Shown: positions 34,334 to 46,267, counted from the stretch's first letter. The stretch is DNA of 64,000 nucleotides from Sistotremastrum niveocremeum HHB9708 (GCA_001630475.1 KV419427.1:331612-395611); one strand, 5' to 3'. Numbers and translations: made by a program. The notes: generated from the letters alone by a model not told the origin.

Positions 34334-35839
34334 ATGAATTATCATCAATCCCACCGGCTCCTTGGACATTCTGACAGCATCAACGCACTGGCTTTCAACC
34401 TCGATGGTTCCTTATTAGCCAGCGGAGGTAAACATGTGTCATTCTCCGACCCGAGTGCTCGCGGCTCATGAACTTCAACTAGGAGACGATCAAAAGGTCA
34501 TTGTATGGTGTATGGACCGGGGTGCCGCCATCCAGGAGCTTCATGATATGTCTTGGGGGCAAATCACCACGATCGTATGGATGGGCATGGATTCCGAGGG
34601 CCGGGAGAGCATCGTGTTTGGATGTGGACGAGGAATGTTGCATCTATATTCCCAGAACAAAGCTGCGGTAAGTCTGAGTTGGCCATCCTCGGCTGTGTAG
34701 TTGATCCCGGTCGCAACGCACAGGGCACGTTTGTCGAGCGTGGATCTGTCGCAGCGCATTCTCGTACAAGTATTGAGGCCTTAACCTTGGATGCTCCAGG
34801 GCGCAGACTGGCTAGCTCTTCTGCCCACGGAGATGTGTGCTTATGGGCCATCACCGAAGAAGGTAACCTTTGCGAGCATCGCAAAAGCCCTCGTTTGAGA
34901 ATGTCACTCAGGGTCCTTCAACCTTCTCTGGTCTACGCGTATTGCTGAGCGGCACGAGGGTATACGAGGCTTACTATTCAGCGACGACCATACCATTTTA
35001 CATGTCTTCTGCACAGAAACTGGTTACGTGTGAGTTGCCGCCTTCAGACTCCCTATGCCATCAATTGACGTGTCCAAACTCGCTAGTCATGGACTTGATG
35101 TGGAGCATGGCGGAGAACGGCGTAAGACTGCGCAAGCAAGGTCGCGAATGTACGATTCTCACAACAATTTTTTCATTACTCTTCCAAATCCTCACTGCTT
35201 GCTTAGTGGATCTCTGTCCCCTTCTTCCACCAAGCGCTTCGTCCTTGTGGACAATCTAGACAAAGGTTTCACCCTCTACCGATTTCCTACCATGGGCCTC
35301 GTCCGACACTTCTGTGCGGCATCTTCTTTACCGTGGTTCTTGATCAAGCAAGCGGTCTTCGCAGAATCCGAGGCCCTCGTCGTGGGAGGGAGCGACAACG
35401 GAAAAGTGTATATCTTTGATCTACCTTCCGCGCGGATTGTCCAAGTTATCTGCCATGGCCGCTGTCAGTGTTATCACCCAGTGACTTAATTGGATCTCAT
35501 GAGACCTCAGCAAAGGACCCAGTTCAGGCGGTGGCTGCTTTTTCTTACGAAAACAGGCATGTCATAATTAGTGGAAGTTCTGGAGCGTCTCCAGAAATTT
35601 TTGTTCACGCGCGCGCGCTCGTGAGTGTTCTGATCTCACGGCTTAACTTTGCGTTTCTTACAAGTCCTTCCTGTCAGTCCGGGGCTTATCAAGCTCGTCA
35701 TTCCAGTCGGCACGTTATATGGCTGGTGTTTCTTACGCTCTTCATTTGTCTTCTGACTTTTGCAAGTCTCTCCGCTTTGTATGGCGCCGTCGACACTCTT
35801 TTGGTGAATTTCCTAATAATATTTATATTCATGTTCTAA
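34334..35839 (+). CDS. WD40 beta-propeller protein with C-terminal membrane helix (copy W2)
   Basis: The start is ATG 34334 (MNYHQSHRLLGHSDSINALA). Exon 1 (34334-34427) splices across GTAAAC...CTAG into DDQKVIVWCMDRGAAIQEL, completing a canonical WD40 blade (LLGHSDSINALAFNLDGSLL ... VIVW). Later pieces are WGQITTIVWMGMDSEGRE, SIEALTLDAPGRRLASSSAH, KRFVLVDNLDKGFTLYRFP, ALVVGGSDNGKVYIFDLPSA and FSYENRHVIISGSSG. The last exon encodes HVIWLVFLTLFICLLTFASL, a strong membrane helix, before TAA 35839. Same plan as W1 and W3. Exon borders around 34.67-34.71 and 34.86-35.2 kb remain uncertain; one intron there would be unusually short. Presumably a membrane-anchored scaffold; function unknown. Confidence 0.68.
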
Positions 35840-36722
35840 TTTTATCTCTGCCACGTTCCTCAGGTGATCCCAGGCATGTCATTCCTGAGCGAACTTCGAT
35901 CCTCCTCGGAGTTGAGCTATTCGGCCGGTTCTACTCACAATGATCCTCTACATGAGACCCATACGCATGTCACATCCTTGATCACAGAGCTTTCGCCGTA
36001 TTAAATATTGTGCCCTGTAATACCAAAGCATCTGAACTCAGTAGCTCCAGAGATGAAATTTATTCTCATAGTCTATTTCCCCTTCCAACTAGTGCGAATT
36101 TTGGCGCCCATGAGCACACTGGCACAGGTGCTGCCAGACTTGGAGTTTGGCTCACGGTTTAGGTCTCAACTTTTGGACATCAGTCCCAGGCCATGAATGA
36201 CAATATATTTATTCACATTCATGACCTGAAGTGTCTGATCTCCCATCATCTGACTTTATAAATTAGCTTCTTTCTCCATAGATTCATCGCGTCTACAAAT
36301 GAAGATGTATATGCATGATCTACTGAAGAATAAGTGAAGACTACTCTCGGACTCGTGCTCGAGCTGAGCTGAGCTTGCACTAAAAAGTCAGATGACAGGA
36401 ACCGACACATGAGAGCGCTTGATCAAACAAGAACTAGCGACATAAAATTGAGGTTCGTCACAACTGCCCAAGACAACGACAGACACAAAGAGACACAAAC
36501 TACTGGAATAGATTGTCCACGGTGAGTACGACTGAGTCCTACGATGAGTCGGTCCTGGCAACGATACTAAGAGGCCCTAAAGTCCAAAGGCCAGCTAGAA
36601 AATTCTATGCGATCGCTCCCACTGTATATGTCCGGCTTGCAAGCAGATAGAATCAATTTCACCCTCGGACATGAGGGACATGAGGGGTAGAATGTACTCT
36701 TGGGGCTACATACATAGCTGTA
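35840..36722. other. Intergenic between convergent W2 and W3
   Basis: Both WD40 genes end towards this region. No coding signal; AT-rich, with short frames only. Confidence 0.5.
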
Positions 36723-38164
36723 TCAGTCTTCATTGCGGTAAGGAGGCCCACCCGATCTTACCTTGGACCGCATTACATAACTCTCAGGGCAAAGTGGACC
36801 ATCTGCGACAAGAAACAGAACTAAGACGGTGTACAAGAACAGCGCCGCATAGAGAATGGTGTGAGAATGCCAAGGGCCTCTAGGCGTTGCTGACGGGGAC
36901 TGTACTAGTTTGTTAGAAGGCTTTATAATCTCGGTTAACTGGAGTCAGACCGAAAGTTGCTCGTAGATGCAAATATCTTGTACCCCAGTCACGATAAGGT
37001 GCCTACTTGAGTAGGAGAAGGAGGTGACAGATTGCACGGGCTGCGACCCATGAGACAGTATCTGCATCTGCCGTTCGGTATCTGCATCGAAAACGTATAA
37101 GTGCCCGTGAGCACTGCCTACGATCACAAGTTTGCCATGATTGATGAGAGCAAGTCGATCCAACTGCAGGGTTTCAAGGTGACCAATAACGTGGAAGGCT
37201 CGAACGAGCTTCAAAGACGGATATTGGTAGAGTCCCAAGTATTGTCCAGCGAAGCAAATGGCCAGAGCGTATCGTCCACCGAATATAAGACGACCCCTGC
37301 ATTATCAGAATCGGAAAGTACCATGCTACTAAGCGCACACCTGATCCGATTTATCCCTTGTTGTAGTTCATTGTTTGTTTTTCCTGTCTCTGCGTCAAGA
37401 GAGATGCTTGATTCGTGAACGTCAGAACGAGAGTTTCTCCCACAGCGGCAAACTTGCCGTATGCCATTGCACGAGCCAAGTACTTCCAGCGTTCCTCGGC
37501 TGTGACTGAACGCCATATCTTCTAGCAAAGTAGCTTCGTTTCCAGATACCATAGGTAGTCGCACAGACCAGGAAAATTCTAGGACGCCTGCAACCTAGAT
37601 TAGAGACGGGATACTCATATAGTCGATGGACAACCGTCGCCGTCTCTCTCTGTATACATCTTGATGTAGCCAAATCGGCTGCCAATTGCTAAGCGCTTCG
37701 CACAGGTGTCGAAAGCCATAGCCTGAACGCTCTCTTTGACGTTGATAGTGTATTGGAAGTGGAACTTCCTCTGCAAAATGATATAGATCAGGCCTCTTCT
37801 TGAAAGACGAACGCTCACTCACTCCCGCTGCTCCCTGTTGAAAAACATGGACTGCCCCATCTTCGCACCCGAAAGCGAATGCTCTTGAATCGATTTCATG
37901 CTGCCCAATCCATTCAAAACATCGAATTTGTGACCACCCCTGATCGCGGAGATCTTGAAATATGGCTTCCCGCCGAATACACCAAATGATGACGCGACAA
38001 TCTTCGTCTGTTAAAATTTTTCAATGATTATCAGGTCAGATGTCCCCGAAACCTGAGTCGCAAGTCTGACCTGCGCTGGCTAAAAAATGACCCTGAGGAT
38101 CGAGCTTGAGGCAGTTGATGTTGGCGCGGTGAGCTACAAGACTCTTCTTCAGTTTGTATGCCAT
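36723..38164 (-). CDS. WD40 beta-propeller protein with C-terminal membrane helix (copy W3)
   Basis: ATG 38164 opens MAYKLKKSLVAHRANINCLK LDPQGHFLASAG, then after an intron CRVIIWCIRREAIFQDL, FAFGCEDGAVHVFQQG, SVQAMAFDTCAKRLAIGSRF, LGLYQYPSLKLVRAFHVIG, VIVGSAHGHLYVFDADTE and FSYSSRHLIVTGVQDICIYE. The final exon near 36900-36840 encodes TILYAALFLYTVLVLFLVA, a membrane helix, and the frame ends at TGA 36723. Same domain order as W1 and W2; W2 and W3 are convergent neighbours. The middle part (37.25-37.6 kb) needs introns I could not place with certainty. Role unknown. Confidence 0.66.
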
Positions 38165-39129
38165 CTCAAGGTTCTCAAGGTTTGAGGGCTTGAACTGGGA
38201 TGTGTGTATGGAAGACTAATAACAGTCAGCCGCAAAGCGATTGGACGAAGTGTTGGAGGAAGAAACGAGACAATAACTTAAACCGAGGTTGAGCGCTGAT
38301 CGCTGAAGCATGGCCAATGACCGTCAATACACCACCAAGAAGATAATAGCGAAAGGAGAATTCCGTGTTTCGCACACGCAGACATCGTATTGTCGGCGAT
38401 GTCGCACTGCCAGTGCGGGATGCCCTACCGGTGACCGGTGACCCGCGAATCAGTCTCGTACCTAGACCCTTGCTACTTTGGGCCAGCTGACTTTGAATAA
38501 AGGCCCTTCGTTCCGGTTTCTCGGCGCGACGCAGTGCTCTCTGACTGGTTTTGTTCGTCTTCGCTTGGCTACCGTCTGCTACCGTGTGTGCCAGCTTTGA
38601 TGAATAACCGTGACAATACGCATGCTAATGGGAAGTTTCTCATCTGAACAGAAGTCGACTCCGGTAGGGGCTCCGAGTCGACCCAGCTCTCGACCAACTA
38701 TTGTCACCGTCCGGCAACTGAACAGGTGACTCTCGTCATGAAATTGTCGACGCGCCCATACAAGCGCCGTCGTAAACTGCATTTCTCGCCTTCTGGAACC
38801 GAAGGATAACGAACACGCGTCTGATCGATCTGATCCCTGTAGCCTGAGCGCTGAGCCAGCATCTCGTCGCTTTCCAATTACGATTCACGAAAGGCCCGAA
38901 CCCTCTGGCCCTCAAAGCAATAATATATCGATTGCACGGTCAGAGGCATTTGCTCTATCTCATCGCACCGCGTGATTTCTGTCTAGTCGACGTCAAATCT
39001 GAGCTTCACTCTCTGAGGTTGTGACTCTACAGTCTCTTAGTCCTGCCTGCAAATCTTGACCACTGTTACGTGTCATAGTACGCTTATGCATGTTATTGAC
39101 CTTGTCATTATGATTTCTAAATTGTCTCT
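38165..39129. other. Intergenic
   Basis: About 1 kb upstream of W3. No gene recognised; a CACCGGTCACCGGT-like double motif occurs at about 38428-38442. Confidence 0.4.
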
Positions 39130-39395
39130 AGACGTCGACCTGCTTCTGTGCAACAGACGGAAACCCACTGGGCTGCGAGATGTCCGCAGCCCTTTACCAT
39201 AGCGTCAAACACTGTTCGTCTGCCGAGAAATCCGTCATGGACTTTGCCAATGACCCCTTTCATCTCCATTTCTCTTCAGACCACATTGAACGCGATGACA
39301 TTCGTCTGCATTCGCTTCTCATCGAACAATTCTCTCGACCCGAGGCGTTGACTGATCTCGTCGGACCATCACCAGCAGCCAACCTCTTTCAATGA
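39130..39395 (+). pseudogene. Fragment of a second CACTA/Tnp2 transposase, N-terminal region
   Basis: The plus strand encodes a piece similar to the N-terminus of the transposase at 27305. TCFCATDGNPLGCEMSA corresponds to its CFC...RGCDMSAEQW, then HSVKHCSSAEKSVMDFANDP corresponds to SDIKHFCSSSEKSIADFMNN. About 90 residues present between these blocks in the intact gene are missing here, and nothing downstream of residue 190 is seen. It is a diverged, internally deleted relic of a related element in opposite orientation. Confidence 0.6.
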
Positions 39396-40357
39396 CCTTG
39401 TTCATTCCCATCTGCTTCAATGATTTTCTCAATAATGAGTCCCTGTGGCTGCTCAATCGTACGGTTTGGGTCATTCTCTGAGGAGCTGCTGATACCCAAC
39501 TTTCTTAGCAAGTCGACTATGGTCAAGTCTATGGTGACTTTCACCTACACTCGCAAGCTCGTTCGCGTCTGGTCAATCTTCGACACGAAACCCGACCTCA
39601 AATGTCTAATCCTACTGCCGCATTCTCCCCTCAACGCGTCAACCCTTATATTGTGTTCAGGATCACGTTTTGAGCAAAATCTCTCTCCCCGCTGGAGACT
39701 CAGCCTCCGACCCAGAACGTCTGCCAGCATCGACATCAACCTCAGCTTCCTCAATGCCTGCTTACGCGGTCCTAAGAGTGCTCTGAACTCATAGAAGGAG
39801 TTCTGGCATGAAGCTTGTCAAAGGTCGTCGAATTTTTATCTCGTGAGTACGCTATTCATGCATTGTACTTCTAGTCACTCTATTGTCTAGCTTCGGATTT
39901 CAGCATATTCTCCATTGAATTCGATTCGTCTTGAGGGCCCTCCTATCAAGCACTTCTTCGACCATTCGAATCCTCAGGCAAATCCATCTAGTCCCTCGCT
40001 CGCAACGACTGCATCGGAGATGTCGATCATGCAAGAAATCCACCCTTCACCTTTGTGTCGCAAAAGCCCGACCATTGGCGTATGAGGCGAGAGCTAAAAA
40101 GAGCTTGAGAATGGATGACCTATTGGATGAGAATGATCGGTATGTCCTCTCCTCTATTTCTCAATCTCACACGATCTCAGTTTCTTTACTACGTTAGTCA
40201 TTGATCCCAGCCGTTCACGGCGTACGGTCCTCGAGCACACACAGAAGATCTTCTGTGTGTGCAGAAAAATTCACGACTCGAGTAACTTCTTGGTGATATT
40301 TGTGTACCTCTACATCCATCACGAGGAAAATAGAAAATCAAGTTTGTTGGGCTTTCA
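39396..40357. other. Unassigned, low-grade coding-like sequence
   Basis: Plus-strand frames of about 90-125 codons at 39420-39794 and 39931-40197 have a Ser/Pro/Arg-rich composition and no ATG-to-stop model or recognised family. They may be debris of a transposon. Confidence 0.3.
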
Positions 40358-40544
40358 TCGATGGCTATAGCTATGAGCACGCGCACAGCTGCGCACTTTT
40401 TCATTGTGTGTGCGCGCCGCATAAAAGGAACCAAAATACTACTGTGTGTGTGCACAACAAAATTTAAGTTTTGCATCCTTGAGTTTTCGTATCGACTGCA
40501 GTGATTTTCTCAGCGTCTAAATTCGAGTGACGAGTCCGATGACG
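40358..40544. repeat. Dispersed repeat R1+R2, second copy
   Basis: R1 (40358-40422) and R2 (40423-40544) are contiguous here, against 2.35 kb apart at 29340/31764. The copy ends with GATGACG at 40544. The continuation expected from the 31764 copy reappears at 44150, about 3.6 kb away, with the three bases ACG present at both ends. Confidence 0.8.
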
Positions 40545-40760
40545 AAGTACAAGAGTGTCTAGCTAGCTACACTTTTTCTTCGCTCGAACAGAGATTCCAG
40601 TCGACGCCTGCGATCACAGGTATCGGATTAGAGCATAGAGAGGGGGGGGGGTTCTTTTTGTGCGAGGCAGTGGGGACTCATACATGTCGCAGACCTATAG
40701 CTACACAGACAAGCAAGTTAGAGAACAAAAGTAATCAATGAAGATGAAAGCAGACATACT

Positions 40761-41278
40761 TTAATAGACGAGATCCATCATATCAGCATCTGCGTCCCAC
40801 CCCGGACCCGAGTCCTGCATCGCTCCTTCCAGACCAACCATCCCCGTCTCCCCTATGACGCCTCCCTCCATCTCAACATCGCCATCCGCATCGGCGCCGT
40901 CCATCTCAGCCTCCTCCTCAACATCCATATCCGTCCCCATCCCTGCAGAGATCGTGCCACAGCCGTTCTCCACAGATGTCCCGCGAGGGCCGTCGATGTC
41001 GCATGCGGCGGAGGCATCGATATCCATCGATGCCCCCATCTCACTGCCGCCCTCGTCAGTCCCCCTTCCCATTCCTACTCCCATTTCGACATCCACGTCA
41101 CCAGCACCATCATCATCGGCGGCGGGATCGATATCCATCCCCGCCGCCTGGCTGCTATCCTCAACAGCCTCCCCTATCTCCATCTCCAACTCCAGTCCCA
41201 CATCCACGATCCCACCGTCCCCTCCGTCCATCTCGACTCGATCGACGGATCCGCATCCGTCGATCGGGCCGTCTTGAG
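40761..41278 (-). CDS. Acidic low-complexity ORF rich in Met-Asp-Ile-Asp
   Basis: An open minus-strand frame from a plausible splice acceptor (CTACAG before 41278) to TAA at 40761. It encodes about 170 residues made largely of Asp, Glu, Gly, Met and Ala with repeated MDID/DVEM motifs. Upstream ATG-containing frames (41795 onwards) could supply 5' exons, but the junctions do not hold frame in my hands. It lies inside the 3.6-kb block that interrupts the TET-linked repeat. An acidic activation-like or disordered region is possible; low complexity alone could also keep the frame open by chance. Confidence 0.3.
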
Positions 41279-42429
41279 CTGTAGCTGTAGAGTTGATAGC
41301 AATTAGCAAATTAATAGATCTATATTAACCTAAAAAAAACCTTCGGCGATGCGGGGCACGAACACATTTACCCCCTGCACTTGGAATACAAGTTTCACAG
41401 AAATTTGCATGCTTCTTTTTGAGTTTTTGAAACGAGATGATGGCGGGGGGTGTTGTGAGCGCTGTCGACGATAGCCGAGCGCAGCTCGGATGGCGCGTGG
41501 CGCTGAGGGGGACGCAGGGCCTACGATGCGGAAGGCCATCGTCGTGCCTCTGACTGTTAAACGACGAAGAGAAAAAAAAGGGAAAAAATTAGTATTATAG
41601 CGCGGATGCATTGGGGGCTGATGAGTTTACCTTGCACCATGATTCTACATCTGTGACCCTCATAAATTTTCTGCTGAACATCTGGAGCAGCTGCGCCTGA
41701 GAAAACGTATCAGATGAGGATAGATGGAAATTACAGCGCAAAATACTTGTGTCTTCATCGGATATGGGAAGTCGTGGCTGCCCTGGTGTTGCCATAATTT
41801 AATTGGGACTTGGATATTGAGGAATATTGTAAGTTATCTCGTCAAAGCATTGCGAGTTATGGTGAGAAACAGTCAGACCGACTGTTATCTGTTTCGCATG
41901 AGGTGATGCATCTCCGAGTCTGAATCATGATATGTACCAAAGGTCTTTTGCAACATCCAGAGAGCCATCTGTCTTTCTGGAAGATCTGCGTCTTATTCCG
42001 AGCCTAAGCTGCCAAACGGAAGATGGATGGAGGAGGGCGAGTGAAGTAGATGAGCAGCAAAGATGAAGGATGCTGCTGAGTTCAGCCGGAGATTGCCGGA
42101 TGATCAACCATTAGGCGAATTTCCAATTGAGTTTGTGATCACGTGTCACACTGCGAACTGAGAGACACTAATATATTGATCTTGGCAAACAACTCGGTAG
42201 AGATAGAAAAAATATATACAAGAATAAATCAAGGCCAAGCTTGGCCAGAAACTGCAATGAAAGTTTGAAAAATTGGTGAAAAAAAGGAAACGACAGCAGA
42301 AGAAAGAGGGGTGGGTATCAAAACACAGGCCAGCGATCAGACTCGAACTTCAAAGGGACATAAAAGGTATATCAGCGCTACATTTGCCAGAATGGGAAAC
42401 TTTTTGACAGCGTCACCCTGGGCAACAGT
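41279..42429. other. Unassigned
   Basis: Contains a minus-strand ATG frame (41795-41595, MATPGQPRLPISDEDTS) with a good donor after CysLys, possibly the 5' exon of the acidic ORF. Beyond it, 41.9-42.43 kb is AT-rich without coding signal. Confidence 0.35.
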
Positions 42430-44130
42430 TAGTCTGACAGCATTGTGAACAGTGTATATGGACTTCTCACCTTCCAAAACTTCTCAGCGTACCAGAAAGT
42501 TTCAGTCTTGAGATAGAGGGCCAGCTCGTTGAGTTCATCCTGGACCTCCTCCAGGACAATGCTAGGATTTGGCATCGGACTGCCGTTCGCCTTGCAAACC
42601 TGGTAGTGGGATTGAACAGCCTGGTACGAAAGTTTAACAATTTCAGTAGGCTTAGACACGGACGCTACGCACCACCGACAAGACATGGAGATGACACACC
42701 GCACGCTGGGATGGAGACCAGCGCTGGCTCAAGACGAAATCCTTGTCGGACGAATTCATAGTGGGGTCGAAGGCTAATGAAACATGTTCAACTGTCAACA
42801 AGATACTGGATGATCTGAACGTACTGATTGCGGCATAAATCCACGCCTGAGATGATAGCTCCCCAGCCCAGCTGAGGAGAATGGCCATGAACTGGCTGAA
42901 TGATGAATCTGAAGGAAGCGTTACGAAACTCTTCTTCAAGTCTTTGATCAAGTTTTCAATGGCCGAAACGCAGAAGGGAGCCGTTGGGTAATATTCCAAA
43001 GACCGAATCGACCAATCAACCGTCTTTGAGACATTAGCTACCAAATATACGGAGAATAAAATGGCATTGAACGTACATTAAAGATTTGCAGAAGGACCTT
43101 TGCTTCGTCCCACTCCTTATCATCCATCCGAAAGTGGGCCCATTCATGCGCGATGTCTGGTTCCGACAAAAACTTTTGCAGAACCTTGGCAAGAATGAGG
43201 CACAACATCGCGGATGAATAGAAAATGATGACATACCTCTTCGTTATCCACAACCCAGGATAAAGCGTGTCTGGTACGCTGCCAACTTATATGGCTGGTC
43301 ATCGGATAGCGGAGTGTCCAGGATGATTTTTGTGATATCTCATCCAACCTACTATAAGCGCAACGATACTGGATGAACTGTAAGGATCATGAGTATTCTA
43401 GCAAGGAGAAGAAGAAGAAGAAAAATACCTTGCTTGTCAGCCCATTGACGACAGGAAGAAGGGCTCTACGAGGACTTCCACCCTTGCGACCACCTGTAGA
43501 CACAAGGCGGTCGATGGCTTTCACCATGACTCGAATTAGACTCCTTTCATGTGAAGACGACATAAGTTCAGCGTTTCCATCAAGAAACCGAGAATTCATC
43601 GAACATACCGCGGAAAACTATACCTCGGGTGGTTCTCTGAAACGGGGAGCATCGTGTACAACGAACTCGGCCTCTCAAGATAAAACTCCTCATCATGGTT
43701 GATGCGACGTTCTATCTCGCTACACAGACGAGAGGAAGAAAATCAGCAATGATGGGTGCATGCTTTTAATTGAGCACTCACCTGTCAGTAACCATGACCC
43801 CCTTCTCGATGTCGTGATCTCGATTTTCAAGATCAACGTCTTGAAGGGAGCGCGGAGCAATCCCTGGTGTCGCTTGAGCATCGTAGAACACGTTGAAGAC
43901 AGCAAGAAGCTGCTTCGCAGCGACAGCTGAGTGAGGGGTCAGATTGCGGTGTTTCAAGTATACAGGGGAGGAAAACGGTACATACCAAAGAAATTTCCCA
44001 TCCCCGAACTAACAGAATGTAACCGTGATGTTGTGGTTTGAAAATGAGATGTGTTGGTGCCGAGTAAAGGCACTTGGGCAGTTGATCGGAATAAGCCGCC
44101 GTTTCGTGTAAAGCAACGTTAATTAGACAA
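42430..44130 (-). mobile_element. hAT-type DNA transposon remnant (transposase pieces)
   Basis: Minus-strand pieces resemble fungal hAT transposases, the Ac/hobo class. LVSTGGRKGGSPRRALLPVV at about 43.45 kb is joined across an intron to RHALSWVVDNEEV. Then come LQKFLSEPDIAHEWAHFRMD and DKEWDEAKVLLQIF at 43.1-43.2 kb, CVSAIENLIKDLKKSF at about 42.9 kb, and SLAFDPTMNSSDKDF at about 42.76 kb, which recalls the hAT segment around a conserved 'LDP' motif. Frames change between pieces. The BED finger and C-terminal dimerisation block are not recognisable. Upstream frames at 43.7-44.1 kb may be further remains. Terminal repeats and an 8-base target duplication were not identified. Confidence 0.55.
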
Positions 44131-44179
44131 GAAATCCATATATTTGAGTACGCGACGACCACGAATGAAATGTGAGAAA

Positions 44180-46267
44180 TCAAGAGATATCTACTTCGTC
44201 TTTATGTCTGTTCGCCTGCCGTTCTCTCTCATTCTGCTGAGTCAGTATGCTCATCAAATCTTCGTCCTCTTCATCTTCCGACTCGATCTCTCTCTCGACC
44301 TCTGGAGCCTCAACACGTTTTTTGATGCCCTTTTTCCCTTTCTTGGTCTTCTGAGGGTGATCGTATTCCCCGTCAAGTCTCCCGAATGCATTTTTCCGGC
44401 CCCATCCTGCTGGCTTATCACTGAGAACATCCATGGCTCGACCTTGATTAAAGAAGACGTATGAGAATCTTCCGGGAGTCAGGGAATTATGGTTGGGGAG
44501 TTCAGGAGTGGGTTTCCATGGGATGATGCCGTGGTAAAGGTCGGCGGATCGAAATACGATCACTGCGCCTGGAGGATACCTACCAATAGTTAGCGCTCTG
44601 CCGTCTCAGGTTTGCTTCCAACTTCTTACTCAAAAATCAGACCCAAGTCCGGAAAGACTATACCAGTTCGTCCGCGTTTCTCTGCCGACATGTAAGAGCC
44701 TCCGTTGAAGCAAATACAGATGCCTCCCGGCTCATCTTGGCTGTCCCGATGAACATCGACTTGTAGCTTCCAAACAATCGCACGAGCAAGAAACCCGCCT
44801 TGACGAGTGTCGCTCCTTGTCCATTGACCTGCTTCGTAAGCTTTCCTGTTCCTCTTCCATTCGTCCGGAAATGAAGCTTCGGCCAGTGCATTGAGGTATT
44901 TGTGGAGACTGCCAGTCCTTTTCATATACCATTCCATGACGGTTGCACGAGCTGCACTGCCGTCTCCCAGCATATGACAAGAGGGGACAAGATAATCCTG
45001 TGTGTATGTTACATATGCTGATACGCGGTAAAGAGAATCCGGAAGACTTACGTTCTTCTGGTTTCGTCCCGTCGCAAACCAGGAGTGCACTATGTGCATC
45101 ACACCTGCGGGTTCATATTTGACATTCGATGGGCGTTGTGGTGGAGAATTGGTGTTTTGAGTTGGAGTTTTAGGATGAGCTTTGATTTGTCTTAGCAATC
45201 TTTAACAACCTAAGCACTTATGTACTCACAACCACTTGTAAGTTCTCGTCTGGCATACTCCTTAGCTAAACGTCTTTGAGCTTTGCGAGACATTGGTGGG
45301 ATGGCCGTTCCTTTCCTACACGGTATTGAGTTTTCAGTTGGCACAAAAGCTCAAAGGGACACACGTACTTCAATGGGACATATTTGTCTCTTCCGTTATC
45401 TGTGACTTCTCCGTCATCCTTGACCTTCCTGGGAACGAGATCCACCATGACGTCGGATTTGTCGAGTCGTCTCCAAGCAATCCAGGGTTGGTCCGCACAT
45501 CCGGCATGACGAACTTCGTTAAGTGGTAGTATAGGCGGAATAAAATGGAGTAAGGCCTGTGTGACCCAATGAACGTATTGCAATAGCTTGAGCTGAGAGT
45601 CATTAGCTTGTGAAGAAATGAAGCGATGAATATTATACGGGCAATTTATCCGACACTTTTTTGCAAGATGGGAAGTTTGAACAGTCGGGCTCTTTGGCTT
45701 TGCCTCCCTTGTGAGCCTTCTTGGCTTTCTTTCTCCCTTTCCTTTTCCCTTTCCCAAGATCCGCTTCTTGATCCACGTTGCCGTCCGCCGTCAGATTCTG
45801 CGGTTTGTTGCCGAGCCAGCGATCACCGAAATATGCTATGAGAGGGACTCCATTTTTGTCGACATAGTATCCTGATTCCGTGATGGTATCCTTGACGTAG
45901 TCTGTTGATTTGGGGTCCAGCATGTTGCAGTATAAATTTTCAGCGTGCTCAAGATTGGCATCACTGAACGGACGAGCTGCTAATTCGGCATGTACGACGT
46001 CGACAGTTACAGGGCCTGAATTTGCCAAAGGAAAGTTTGCCGAGTATATCAGCGCAGTTAATAGAAAGATGAGAGAAACTCACGTTGAAAGCATTGCTTG
46101 ACCCAACCCGGAATGCGTTTCGCAATCAATTCTTCGAACATCTCCTCCGCGAACTGGTGCCAGTGTAACATGTAATCTTCGTCGTCAGGGAGAGGAATGA
46201 GGCCTTCCAGTTCCTCTAGATTTGGTTCTGGAAACTCGTCTTGATCGCCGACCCCTAACTTGGGCAT
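44180..46267 (-). CDS. TET/JBP-type 2-oxoglutarate/Fe(II) dioxygenase, 585 residues
   Basis: TET/JBP enzymes use Fe(II) and 2-oxoglutarate to oxidise 5-methylcytosine or thymine in DNA; Agaricomycetes carry expanded families. Seven exons (46267-46084, 46015-45639, 45592-45369, 45315-45259, 45199-45052, 44997-44630, 44579-44180) join in phase to 585 residues and a stop, through GT-AG introns of 46-68 bases. The catalytic core lies in the last two exons: VWKLQVDVHRD supplies His413 and Asp415, FRSADLYHGI the distal iron ligand His469, and LTPGRFSYVFF the 2-oxoglutarate-binding Arg490. Upstream conserved-looking blocks are LLQYVHWVTQALLHFIPP, GVMHIVHSWFATGR and LVPSCHMLGDGSAARATVME. The C-terminus is highly charged, probably a DNA- or nucleus-related tail. 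All active-site residues are present, so it may be functional. Assignment rests on motifs and remembered family features, not a search. Confidence 0.8.

Noticed and set aside
40855-41277. Plus-strand Ser/Pro/Ile-rich ORF as a gene
   Set aside because: It is the mirror of the acidic minus-strand frame; low-complexity repeats keep both strands open, and the minus frame has a better splice acceptor and stop context.
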